A stretch of 64,000 nucleotides of DNA, taken from NCBI GenBank assembly GCA_049671305.1, contig JBATUR010000097.1, forward strand, positions 1-64,000, given 5' to 3'. The position numbers and the translations under genes are program-made. The notes under the pieces were generated by a model. That model was not told the DNA's origin. It worked only from the letters and a program-made list of their open reading frames with translations, and made no database searches. The stretch's first letter is position 1; every line of letters starts with the position of its first letter. Of this stretch, positions 35,150-43,784 are shown piece after piece. Source of the stretch: CADCTM01 sp049671305. Lineage in GTDB: Bacteria > Cyanobacteriota > Cyanobacteriia > Cyanobacteriales > Coleofasciculaceae.

Positions 35150-35782
35150 ATGCCAGAATCTAAAAACCCGACTGGAACAGAATTAAGCGGCAGGGACATG
35201 AAAGGTGAAGACCTCAAAAATGCTGACTTAAGTGGTGCGAGTATTAGTAATTCTAACTTAAGTAATGCTAATTTATTTGGAGCTAATTTAACAGGAGCTA
35301 ACCTACAGAGCCTTGACTTAAGTGGGGCAAATCTCAGTAGTGCTAATGTTAGTAGTGCCAACTTAAATAGTCTTAATCTTAAAGGTTCTAATCTTAGCAA
35401 TACTAACGTTAGTGGAGCAACAATTAACCAGGCAGACTTAAGCAATACAAATCTGACTAATGCCAATGTTAGTGGTGCAAGTTTAAATAATATTGACTTA
35501 AGAAATTCCAATTTGAACAATGCTGATGTCAGTGGAGCAAATTTAGAATGCGTTGATTTTAGCAATGCTGATTTGAGTAATGCCAAACTAATGTCTGCTA
35601 ATCTAAGTAATTCCAATCTCAGAAGTACTAATCTCCGTAGTGCTGATTTACGGGATACAAAACTGATCCAAATTGACTTGAGTGAGGCAGATGTTGAAAA
35701 TGCTCAATTTGGCAGAAATGAAGGACTCTCAGAGCAATCGAAGCAGGACTTAATTCAGCGCGGGGCTATTTTTGAAGATTAA
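35150..35782 (+). CDS. Pentapeptide-repeat protein with RGAIFED tail
   Basis: A 210-residue protein that is almost wholly A(N/D)LxX repeats (about residues 15-185), predicted to form a right-handed beta helix. Several repeats have Val at the central position (ANVSS, TNVSG, ADVSG). The C-terminal cap reads AQFGRNEGLSEQSKQDL...RGAIFED and recurs in three further proteins in this window. No signal peptide or membrane segment is seen, so it is probably cytoplasmic. It sits downstream of the GTPase-PAS pair and may share their transcript. Confidence 0.9.
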   Translation: MPESKNPTGTELSGRDMKGEDLKNADLSGASISNSNLSNANLFGANLTGANLQSLDLSGANLSSANVSSANLNSLNLKGSNLSNTNVSGATINQADLSNTNLTNANVSGASLNNIDLRNSNLNNADVSGANLECVDFSNADLSNAKLMSANLSNSNLRSTNLRSADLRDTKLIQIDLSEADVENAQFGRNEGLSEQSKQDLIQRGAIFED

Positions 35783-35900
35783 AATAGCTTTTATTTCCTG
35801 CATTTTTGCTTAACTCTTTCGTGGTTAGTCAAAAGCTTGTCAAAATTCCCTCTAAAATATTAATACTTAATCAGCTATTTTCTGGATTTTCACCTTGGCA

Positions 35901-36590
35901 ATGCGACAACCTAACCACGAACTACAAGCAGCAATTGCAAGAGTTATCGAAGCAGGTATCAATGACTTTATTGAGTTGGCAAAAATTCTTGTTAAAAACC
36001 CACTTCAAGACTTTGCTTGTACCAATCTCAGTGGTGTAAATTTTCAATGTGCCAATCTTAAAGGAGCAGACTTACATGGCGCAAATCTTAGTGGCGCAAA
36101 TCTTGGTACTGCCGACCTGAACGATGCCGATTTGAGTGAAGCTAATCTTAGCCATGCTCAACTAACTTATGCTGGACTGGCTCGCGTTAATTTAAGCAAG
36201 GCTAATTTGACTGGTGCCATTTTAATTAACGCCAACCTCCGTGATGCCAATTTATGCGGCGCTAACCTGACTAATGCTGACTTACGCACGATGTTACCCC
36301 GTGCCAACTTGAGTGGCGCCAACCTCCGCAATGCCAATTTGTGCAGCGCTTACTTGCCAAATGCTAACTTAAGCGGTGCTGACTTAAGAGGTGCAAATCT
36401 ACAACAAGCCGATTTAACCAGTGTTAACTTCAGTAACGCCAATTTGCAAGGGGCACACCTCAAGCAGGTCGATTTATCCAGCGCCAACGTCGAGCAGGCT
36501 AAATTTAGCATTTCTGGAATTTTAGGTGAGCGGAAGCTCGATTTAGAGCGGCGTGGGGCAATATTTGAGGATGATACCGAGTCATCTTAA
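35901..36590 (+). CDS. Pentapeptide-repeat protein with helical N-terminal module and RGAIFED tail
   Basis: A 229-residue protein from ATG 35901 (a TTG two codons upstream is in frame). Residues 1-40 form a helical module, with NDFIELAKILVKNPLQDFA resembling the N-termini of two pentapeptide proteins on the opposite strand. Residues 40-200 are A(N/D)LxX repeats. The C-terminus has AKFSISGILGERKLDLERRGAIFED. It is likely cytoplasmic. Its stop codon overlaps that of the convergent pepP gene by 3 nt. Confidence 0.9.
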   Translation: MRQPNHELQAAIARVIEAGINDFIELAKILVKNPLQDFACTNLSGVNFQCANLKGADLHGANLSGANLGTADLNDADLSEANLSHAQLTYAGLARVNLSKANLTGAILINANLRDANLCGANLTNADLRTMLPRANLSGANLRNANLCSAYLPNANLSGADLRGANLQQADLTSVNFSNANLQGAHLKQVDLSSANVEQAKFSISGILGERKLDLERRGAIFEDDTESS

Positions 36591-37981
36591 CCAGCTACCA
36601 ATTGCTCGATCGCTTCTGCTTGTGTGGGCAAATCTGCCGTCAGCACTTCCCTACCAGCTTCCGTCACCAAAACATCATCCTCAATGCGAATCCCCCGCAC
36701 ATCAGCAAACTGCGCCAAACGCTGCCAATTGACAACATCTTGATACTTAGAGCGTAACGTAGGATCATTTAAAATCGCCGGCACCTGATAAAAACCCGGT
36801 TCAATCGTCACCAACATTCCTGCTCGTAAAACTCGATTCAATCTCAGATAACATAAACCAAAGCGATCGCTCCTACTCCTCCCCGCCTCATAACCCGCCA
36901 AATCCCCCAAATCTTCCATGTCATGGACATCCAAGCCCAACAGATGCCCCACACCATGAGGAAAAAACAGCGCTTGGGCATCCCTTTCCAGCAAATCCGA
37001 CACCCCGCCCCGCAAAATCCCCAAATCCACCAAACCCTCAACAATCACCTCTGCCGCCAACAAATGAAGATCCCGATACTCCACACCGGGGCGGATTTTC
37101 TCAATACAAGCATCATGTGCCGCCAACACAAGATCATAAATATGCCGCTGCGTTGCCGAAAACTTACCCGAAACAGCCCAAGTGCGTGTCACATCAGCCG
37201 CCCATCCCCCCGCCGTTTCCGCCCCAACATCCGCCAGCAACAAATCACCCTTTTGCAAGGCATGATGATACTGCTCATTGTGCAACACCTCACCATGAAC
37301 CGTCACAATACTCGGATAAGCAAAAGTCATATTTTGGGCAACAATTGTCCCCTCCATCGCCCCCCGTACCGCCGCTTCTATCTTGGCATCAAGTGTCGCC
37401 GCCATCCCCGCCTTATGTGCCGCCACAGTCACCTTTGCCGCTGTTTTTAACTCCGCTATTGCCGCCTCATCGTGGCAAAGTCGTAGCTTAATTATTGCCT
37501 GCACCAACTCGCCATCAATACCTACAGCATCCTTTGGCGCTGCCACTGGGCGATTAAGAATTTCAACTTGTTGAGCATAAGTCGCTGCACTTTGCACCGC
37601 CACCGTCGCCGTCCCCGTTGCCCGCCCAGGCAATTCTGATAAAGGAAATGCACCATTAGCCCCGATCATCTCAGCAATTTCAGCACGTTTGGGCGTCTCA
37701 CCATGCCAGAGGGCGCTACTAGCAGGGGCGTCGTCGATAAAAAGTGACAGCGATGCACCATCAAGCAAAATTGCCGCCTTTTCCAAAGGAATACCAGCAA
37801 AATAGAGGAAATGACTGCTTGCCCGGAAAGGCATAGGATTTCCTGGGTAGTTGCGCGGACTACGTTGCCCAGACCACAGAATTACGGGAAAATCGATTAA
37901 CTGAGGCAGCCGTTGACGCCGCAGGGATAGGGTTGTAGAAATGCTGTAATCCATAATGCAAGCAAGTAACACTGATTCCAT
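36587..37981 (-). CDS. pepP: Xaa-Pro aminopeptidase (M24B)
   Basis: A 464-residue aminopeptidase P removing N-terminal residues next to proline. The N-terminal creatinase-like domain covers about 1-170. The pita-bread catalytic domain holds the five metal ligands: Asp in LLADVGAE, Asp in WAADVTRTW, His in HGVGHLLGLDVHD, Glu in TIEPGFY and Glu in RIEDDVL. The start ATG at 37981 overlaps the stop of the preceding lipoprotein gene (TAATG), suggesting coupling; ATG 37954 is an alternative. It is convergent with a pentapeptide gene. Confidence 0.93.
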   Translation of the reverse strand: MESVLLACIMDYSISTTLSLRRQRLPQLIDFPVILWSGQRSPRNYPGNPMPFRASSHFLYFAGIPLEKAAILLDGASLSLFIDDAPASSALWHGETPKRAEIAEMIGANGAFPLSELPGRATGTATVAVQSAATYAQQVEILNRPVAAPKDAVGIDGELVQAIIKLRLCHDEAAIAELKTAAKVTVAAHKAGMAATLDAKIEAAVRGAMEGTIVAQNMTFAYPSIVTVHGEVLHNEQYHHALQKGDLLLADVGAETAGGWAADVTRTWAVSGKFSATQRHIYDLVLAAHDACIEKIRPGVEYRDLHLLAAEVIVEGLVDLGILRGGVSDLLERDAQALFFPHGVGHLLGLDVHDMEDLGDLAGYEAGRSRSDRFGLCYLRLNRVLRAGMLVTIEPGFYQVPAILNDPTLRSKYQDVVNWQRLAQFADVRGIRIEDDVLVTEAGREVLTADLPTQAEAIEQLVAG

Positions 37982-38226
37982 TATTCTGGATCATCGTCTA
38001 TCTGTGTATCTAGTACTTTTCCGGGAGTTGGCTCAGATTGTTTGGATTTAGCGGGTTTGTTTTCATCTTGCTTTTTTTGATCAGCTTTTTTTGCTTCTTT
38101 TCCTTTCTTAATTGCTTCTGGACCAAACCGCACATTTTTGCAAGCTGTAAGGCTAACGCTGCTACTAACTAATAGTAATGCCAGTAGTGAGTTAACCAAA
38201 ATCGGTGTTTTAAATTTCTTTTTCAA
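37981..38226 (-). CDS. Small lipoprotein
   Basis: An 81-residue protein starting at TTG 38226 with AGGA upstream. A lipoprotein signal peptide ends in the lipobox SLTAC with Cys29. The mature part is highly charged (KKGKEAKKADQKKQDENK...) and ends acidic (DDDPE). No known family. Its stop codon overlaps the pepP start. It may be a periplasmic or outer-membrane tether, but this is a guess from composition. Confidence 0.75.
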   Translation of the reverse strand: MKKKFKTPILVNSLLALLLVSSSVSLTACKNVRFGPEAIKKGKEAKKADQKKQDENKPAKSKQSEPTPGKVLDTQIDDDPE

Positions 38227-38324
38227 GAGTAATTTTCCTGGGATTGATTAGAGTTATGACTGACTACTTTCATAACAAAAATCATGCCAATTTTCCAAGA
38301 GAACTTCTAACTATTGAGCAATAA

Positions 38325-39407
38325 TTAATGAGGAGTTAGAACCTCAGAACGTTCTTTTGTTGTATCTTCAAAAATTGCCCCGCGTCGCAGTAAAACCCGC
38401 TTCGTTTCTTGAGAAATTCCCTGATTTCTGGCAAATTGAGCATTCTCAACATTTGCTCCCCTCAAATCAGCATCGCTTAAGTTAGCGGCAATTAAACTTG
38501 CACCACCCAATTCGGCAATACTTAAATTTGCGCGGATTAAATTGGCGCTGCACAAATTTGCTAGATACAAGTTAGCCAGGCTGAGGTCGGCAAGACTTAA
38601 ATCGGCACCGCTCAAATCTGCTCCACTTAAGTTAGTACGAATTAAGTCTGCTCCGCTTAAGTTGGCACGGATCAGGTTTACTCCGCTCAAGTTGGCACGA
38701 ATCAGGGTAACGCCTGCCAAATCAGCAATGCTTAAATTTGCGCCTTTGAGGTTAGTTCCCCGCAGTTTGGCACTACTAAGTTTGGCATCACTCAAATCAG
38801 CTTCCCTCAAATCAGCACCACTTAAATCGGCACCTCTCAAGTCAGCACCGCCTAGGTAAGTTCTCATCATTTGGGCATCTTTGAGATTGGCAACTCGCAG
38901 GTCAGCGCGACCAATATTTGCACCCCGGAGTTTGCTATTGCTCAAATCAGCCGCAGCTAGTTTTGTATCCCGCAGGTCAATACCACGCAAGTCGGCGCGG
39001 CTTAGGTCGGCACTGGTCAAGTCAGCATGGCTCAAGTTAGCATCGCTTAAGTTGGCACTGCTCAAACGAGTATGTTTGAGTTCAGCACCACGGAGGTCTG
39101 CTCCCCGTAAATTAGCACTTCTCAAGTCTGCATGGCTCAGGTTGGCATGACTCAGGTTAGCGCCCCGCAAATCTGCCCCTCTCAAATTGACATGACACAG
39201 ATTGGCATTGCTTAAGTTGGTACCTCTGAGGTCGGCTTCGATCAAGTCTGCACCAATTAAGCTAGTATGGCTGAGGTCTGCTTCTGCAAAATCTTCAGCG
39301 AGATTCAAACTGGCAATTGCTGCCAACTGTTCCAGGTTGTCGGTTTGAGCAGCTAGAACTTGTTGGATCAAAACTTGTAGATCTACTAGGCGCGTTTCTT
39401 CAGTCAT
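38325..39407 (-). CDS. Long pentapeptide-repeat protein with helical N-terminal module and RGAIFED tail
   Basis: A 360-residue protein. The first 45 residues form a helical module with QTDNLEQLAAIASLNLAEDFA, nearly the same as in the 293-residue pentapeptide protein upstream. About 270 residues of A(D/N)LxX repeats follow, long enough for a rod of 13 or more helical coils. The cap is AQFARNQGISQETKRVLLRRGAIFED. The start overlaps the stop of the preceding unknown gene by 8 nt, so the two are coupled. Likely cytoplasmic. Confidence 0.92.
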   Translation of the reverse strand: MTEETRLVDLQVLIQQVLAAQTDNLEQLAAIASLNLAEDFAEADLSHTSLIGADLIEADLRGTNLSNANLCHVNLRGADLRGANLSHANLSHADLRSANLRGADLRGAELKHTRLSSANLSDANLSHADLTSADLSRADLRGIDLRDTKLAAADLSNSKLRGANIGRADLRVANLKDAQMMRTYLGGADLRGADLSGADLREADLSDAKLSSAKLRGTNLKGANLSIADLAGVTLIRANLSGVNLIRANLSGADLIRTNLSGADLSGADLSLADLSLANLYLANLCSANLIRANLSIAELGGASLIAANLSDADLRGANVENAQFARNQGISQETKRVLLRRGAIFEDTTKERSEVLTPH

Positions 39408-40155
39408 AGTGCAACTCTGCTTTACTGAGATAGGGCTTAAATTTTGGTTCTAATAACCTTTGAACAATTAGTCTTTCTAGGACTGCTTTTTTATTGCGAC
39501 TAATGTCTGAAGACCACAACCCTTCAACATAAGTTAGACATAAATCTAGTTTAGAAATTTCAAAAGTTGCTTCGACACGACAAGGTAAGGCGGTTATGTT
39601 TAAGGTCGCGAGTTTTGCCTGATGCAGTGAACCTTTTAAAACCTTTTTACTGAGTTCTGCTTCAAAAACCCAAGCGGGATTTTCTTCAGAAACTTTGGTT
39701 GTGACGTGACAGAAGCCAATTGGATCTTGTTGTATTACAGGTGATTTTAGCTCTTTTGGCTGATTGCCGTTAACAATAAAATTGAAGGGTCGCCGACTTG
39801 CTAAATGCTTTTTGTCAGTATTTCCCTGCAGTTCTTGCTGATCTTGCTCGACAAGTTCGATAGCGCCAACTAAGTAACGGCTTTCGGTAGGAATTTCACT
39901 GTTTTCTAACTTTAATCTTAGTTCACCGCCTTTAAGACCAAATTTAATGCGACCTCCCTTTAAGGGTTGCCATTGTTCATTAAATTTGATGGTTAAGTGC
40001 AGGTCAATTTGCGGCGTTTGGGTTGAAGCCCAGCCTACGTCTTGATACTCATGGTTATCCGTCTGAACTGGAATTCCTTCTAATTTAATATACAAGCAAT
40101 CTGGGCATTTGTTCTCAGGCTCCGGCTGAGAGCTTTTGGGAGAGGAGGGTTGCAT
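39400..40155 (-). CDS. Unknown protein translationally coupled to a pentapeptide protein
   Basis: A 251-residue protein from ATG 40155 (TTG 40161 is in frame two codons earlier). I do not recognise it. It has an early NKCPDCLYIKLEG segment with a CxxC pair, then an alternating pattern typical of beta structure (IDLHLTIKFNEQW, GRIKFGLKGGELRLKLE), and a helical C-terminus (KKAVLERLIVQRLLEPKF). No signal peptide is visible. The 8-nt overlap with the following pentapeptide gene implies similar expression and perhaps a complex. Confidence 0.7.
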   Translation of the reverse strand: MQPSSPKSSQPEPENKCPDCLYIKLEGIPVQTDNHEYQDVGWASTQTPQIDLHLTIKFNEQWQPLKGGRIKFGLKGGELRLKLENSEIPTESRYLVGAIELVEQDQQELQGNTDKKHLASRRPFNFIVNGNQPKELKSPVIQQDPIGFCHVTTKVSEENPAWVFEAELSKKVLKGSLHQAKLATLNITALPCRVEATFEISKLDLCLTYVEGLWSSDISRNKKAVLERLIVQRLLEPKFKPYLSKAELHYD

Positions 40156-40306
40156 TGCCAAGCCCGAATCAGTGGTAGAAGCTGTTACCTATAAAGGTAC
40201 ATGAGAGGTATTCAATTTGTTACAGACGATGCTTAAGCTTTACAAATGAGTTAGTGCTTGAATTTCATATCAATCAAAATTTTTCACCAGACTTTCAGGC
40301 ATTAAT

Positions 40307-41188
40307 TTAATTGAAGTGGCGTGATAGCAGGTGGCTTTGGGTTGAATCATCAAAGATAGCTCTACGCTTTAGCCAATCTTGTTTAGTTTCCTCAGAAATT
40401 CCTAAAATTCTCCCAAATTGGGCTTTTTTGAGACTCGCTCCCCGAAAATTAGCCTCACTTAAGTTGACTCCGTAGAGGAGAGTTCCTTGCAAGTCGGCTC
40501 CACTCAGGTTGGCACCACTCAAGTCGGTTCCACTCAAGTTGGCATCACTCAAGTCGGCAAGGCTCAAATCAGCCTTGATTAAATCAGCTCCTCCTAAGTT
40601 GACGCCTCTGAGGTCGGCACAAATTAAATCGGCAAGGCAAAGATTGCAACGAATCAGGCTTGCATAGCTCAAATCAGCTCTAATAAGGTTGACACCACTC
40701 AAATTGGCTCCATTTAAGCTGGCTCCGCTCAAATTCGCACCGCCTAAATTTGCACCTCCTAAGTTGACTAAGCTCAAATTCGCCCCACCTAAATTGGCTC
40801 CTCTTAAGTCGGCTTCACTCAAGTCGGCATTTACTATTTTGGAACGAATTAAATTAGTTAGACAAAGGTTGGCTTGACTCAAATTAGCGCCACTTAGGTC
40901 GGCTCCTGACAGGTTAGCACTTTGCAAGTTGGTATTTTGCAAATTGGAATTACTTAAGTTGGCACAACTCAGAATTGCTCCTTTGATATTGGCATGACTC
41001 AAATTAGTATTGCTGAGGTTGGCATTGTTGAGGATAATACCTCTAAGCTCTGTACTCTTGAGATCAGCTCCAGCAAAGTCTTCAAGAAGATTGAGCCCTG
41101 CTATTTTCACAATTTCTGAAAAGTTATCGGTTTGTGTATCTATAACCGATTGAATTAAATTTTCTAATTGTAATAATTTGTGAGGCAT
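40307..41188 (-). CDS. Pentapeptide-repeat protein with helical N-terminal module and RGAIFED-like tail
   Basis: A 293-residue protein. The N-terminal module contains QTDNFSEIVKIAGLNLLEDFAGADL, the same design as in the 360-residue protein. Repeats run from about 45 to 255. The cap reads AQFGRILGISEETKQDWLKRRAIFDD. No membrane segment or signal peptide is visible. A spacer of 150 bp separates it from the next gene downstream, so it may or may not share that transcript. Function unknown. Confidence 0.92.
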   Translation of the reverse strand: MPHKLLQLENLIQSVIDTQTDNFSEIVKIAGLNLLEDFAGADLKSTELRGIILNNANLSNTNLSHANIKGAILSCANLSNSNLQNTNLQSANLSGADLSGANLSQANLCLTNLIRSKIVNADLSEADLRGANLGGANLSLVNLGGANLGGANLSGASLNGANLSGVNLIRADLSYASLIRCNLCLADLICADLRGVNLGGADLIKADLSLADLSDANLSGTDLSGANLSGADLQGTLLYGVNLSEANFRGASLKKAQFGRILGISEETKQDWLKRRAIFDDSTQSHLLSRHFN

Positions 41189-41396
41189 ATTTTATTTTCA
41201 TTTGTTTTTTATAGGCAGGCTGATTATTATTACTATTACAATAATTTTAAGGATTATCAAAACAGTTTATCTGAGCAGATGTTGTTGCGTAAATTTATCT
41301 TTAAAAATGATTTTTTATTAATTACAGCCTGATTGTGTGAGTATAAAAATAAATATCACAAAATTAATAATATTTGGTCTATTTATGCCCCTTTAT

Positions 41397-43103
41397 TTAT
41401 TTGTCTCGTTCACTATTTTTGCCAAAGCGAATATCTTGTAAACTACCACCTATCCCTTGAATTACGCCCCGCACAACCAAACCAATACTTCTACCTAATA
41501 CCTGAGTCAAAACATAAACAACGCCTCTACCAGCCCAAGCCACTGTAGAGCGTAAACGCGGCGAGATGGCATCTCTTGCCTCATAAGCAAGGGTTACAGC
41601 TAATCTAATACCTTGCAACTTCTCCAATTCCTGACGCCGGGGAGCATAAATCAAGCTTCGTTTAATTCCTGTATCAGTTAAGATAAATAAAATGTATTGA
41701 CTTTCAAAAATTGCTCTCGGTTCAAGTAGCAATTGTGAGACACGATATCGCCAAGATAAGTTATTACGAAAACGGGCAATTTCTCGTGTGGAAATTAAAC
41801 GACTATCATAAAAGCTTTGCTTAATTGTTTCCAGATCAGCAAATTCATTTAAAAGTGGATTAATCACCGCATTAGCAACTTGAATTATCAGGTTCTGAAT
41901 CAACATTTCGGCTCGTGCCAGTGCTTCGGGTGTTTGGGCTGGATACTCAACATTATCAATCATTAAGCCAGTTTCAAACAACTGATGATCTAATAATTCA
42001 ACAACCAAAGGAATTTTATCAAGAATTGTGGCTTGGACATTCATGGCATTTGCTAGCAAAATCTGCACAACTTCTAATTCGTTATTTCCCACAGGCACTG
42101 TGTAATATTTGCCAAAAAATTCTGTGACGGAGAGTTGCCATAAATCTTGTAGAATTTGTGTCTTTTTCTTCTTTAGTTGCTCTTGTGTTACCTGAGAAAA
42201 ACTCAGTTCTTCTAATATTGCTTCTAGTTTTTGGAAGACAATATAAAGCAGGGCTTGTTTTTTTTCAGCTTGCAAAATATCAATTTCTAAGACAATACCA
42301 GTCAGATTTACTAAACTACTATTCAGTTTTTCTAAGGTTACCTGAAGGGGTGTTAAAAATTGAGCTTCATTCGACGGTAGTTGCCTTGTTATAGCGCGAT
42401 TTAAAGACTGACGAGGTGGTGTATTATCTGGTCGCTGATTACTCTTGGTTTCTAGGACAATTACATCAGTTGGTAATAGTTGATTCACTAGCCAGCGCGC
42501 TGCCAAAAGCTCACGGCGTCGCCCATTCCAATACAACCAATCAAAGGTTGAAAGATTGACATTTTGCTGTTGGTTGATTTTTGCCAAGGCATCTTCTATT
42601 TGTCGTAGTCCTTGGGCTCGCATTTTGTAATGCCAACTGGGAGAAGGTACAGCATTAATTGCTAGAGGTGAAGTGTTAAGTTGCCAGTAAAATTGACCGG
42701 AGATCAGTTGATACATCACTTCAATAAGTAATGCGATTTCTACTCCTTTAGGACAATAACCTTCAACACCGCACTTTTGAGCAGCAGTAAGCAGCGCTGG
42801 TTCTGATTCGGCAGTCAGCAATAATATGGGTATGGCATAATTTGCTTTTAATTGTTGACAAAGTGCCAAACCTGTTAGCTCAGGGTTTTGACGACCAATA
42901 TTTAGTTCTAAAACCACTAAAGCGATGCTATTGTCAGCCTCAGCTAAAATATTGAGAGCAGCTATTCCTGTTTCTGCTTCGACGATTTCTAAATTAGTAG
43001 ACGCTGCCAAGGCAGTATGTAGACCCAAGCGAAAAATTGAGTCATCATCAATTAATATGATTTTTGTTACGCCTGCTTGCAGCATCCCTTCGCTATTGCT
43101 CAT
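41397..43103 (-). CDS. DUF3685 protein with atypical N-terminal receiver domain
   Basis: A 568-residue protein. Residues 13-135 are a receiver domain with the acidic triplet LIDDDS (19-21), but the phospho-acceptor position in ALVVLELNIG is Glu66 rather than Asp. This suggests a phosphorylation-independent, permanently 'on-like' domain. The rest is a largely helical DUF3685 region found in cyanobacteria, of unknown function, with a basic C-terminus. No DNA-binding domain is recognised. It stands alone upstream of the minus-strand pentapeptide genes. Confidence 0.8.
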   Translation of the reverse strand: MSNSEGMLQAGVTKIILIDDDSIFRLGLHTALAASTNLEIVEAETGIAALNILAEADNSIALVVLELNIGRQNPELTGLALCQQLKANYAIPILLLTAESEPALLTAAQKCGVEGYCPKGVEIALLIEVMYQLISGQFYWQLNTSPLAINAVPSPSWHYKMRAQGLRQIEDALAKINQQQNVNLSTFDWLYWNGRRRELLAARWLVNQLLPTDVIVLETKSNQRPDNTPPRQSLNRAITRQLPSNEAQFLTPLQVTLEKLNSSLVNLTGIVLEIDILQAEKKQALLYIVFQKLEAILEELSFSQVTQEQLKKKKTQILQDLWQLSVTEFFGKYYTVPVGNNELEVVQILLANAMNVQATILDKIPLVVELLDHQLFETGLMIDNVEYPAQTPEALARAEMLIQNLIIQVANAVINPLLNEFADLETIKQSFYDSRLISTREIARFRNNLSWRYRVSQLLLEPRAIFESQYILFILTDTGIKRSLIYAPRRQELEKLQGIRLAVTLAYEARDAISPRLRSTVAWAGRGVVYVLTQVLGRSIGLVVRGVIQGIGGSLQDIRFGKNSERDK

Positions 43104-43254
43104 AGCTCTAGAACTCCTCAGTTGAATGTACTATAGTCTTCACACTAATTAAATCAACTGATGATACCAAGCTGAGGTTCGCCAATGTTTAACAGCGGAC
43201 TAATTCCTACTCCTAAAATCCTGATCTCTTCTCTTATGGAAGATTATGCCAAGT

Positions 43255-43737
43255 TTAGTGACGCCGATTCAATCCCTGATTTGGTAATTTATTGACAACT
43301 TGGTGTTTCAGAAGTCTATTTTGTAAGGTACGATGACTCTTACCAGAATTTTTAGGCACTACAGGCGATCGCCAAAGTAGAAAAGGAATACTCAAAAGTC
43401 CTAAAATAATCACAATTGAGGCAGTAATCCAAACCATCAAACGATTAGGCTGATAGTTAGCTTGCTCAATTTGCCGGAAAACTTGGTTGTAACGCCATAC
43501 TGCTAAGATAATCACCATAATTCCCACAACTACCAAACTAACGCCGATGGTTTGGGAACTAATAAACGAGTGTGTTAAGTTGTTTTGGCTACTAAGATTA
43601 ACTTCTAATTCATGCAAAAATAAACCAAAGCGAGAAATAGTTAAACCAAAGCCAATTAAGGCAATGGAAGTACGCAACCAAGCTAGAAAAGTCCGCTCGT
43701 TGGCTTGATGTTCTCGCTGGCGGTCAATTTTTGACAT
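43255..43737 (-). CDS. DUF202 (YidH-like) membrane protein
   Basis: A 160-residue inner-membrane protein with the DUF202 signature: NERTFLAWLRTSIALIGFG near the N-terminus, and three membrane helices at about 20-40, 65-85 and 105-125, followed by a basic cytoplasmic tail. The family is widespread and functionally uncharacterised in bacteria; eukaryotic VTC proteins carry a related domain. No operon partner is clear; yajQ follows upstream by 47 bp on the same strand. Confidence 0.88.
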   Translation of the reverse strand: MSKIDRQREHQANERTFLAWLRTSIALIGFGLTISRFGLFLHELEVNLSSQNNLTHSFISSQTIGVSLVVVGIMVIILAVWRYNQVFRQIEQANYQPNRLMVWITASIVIILGLLSIPFLLWRSPVVPKNSGKSHRTLQNRLLKHQVVNKLPNQGLNRRH

Positions 43738-43784
43738 GAAATACTTAATTCAATTTTATCACCTTTTTAGTTATAAAATTAGCT

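Noticed and set aside
36844..37574. Open frames opposite pepP rich in Pro, His and Ala
   Set aside because: They are antisense shadows of the pepP coding sequence with no ribosome binding site or family; pepP has all metal ligands on the other strand.
38542..39150. Ala/Lys/Ser/Arg-rich open frames opposite pentapeptide genes
   Set aside because: They arise from reading the A(N/D)LxX repeats on the complementary strand and have no start signals.
41333..41548. 71-codon open frame at the end of the DUF3685 gene
   Set aside because: It overlaps the 3' end of the DUF3685 coding sequence in antisense and has no protein features.
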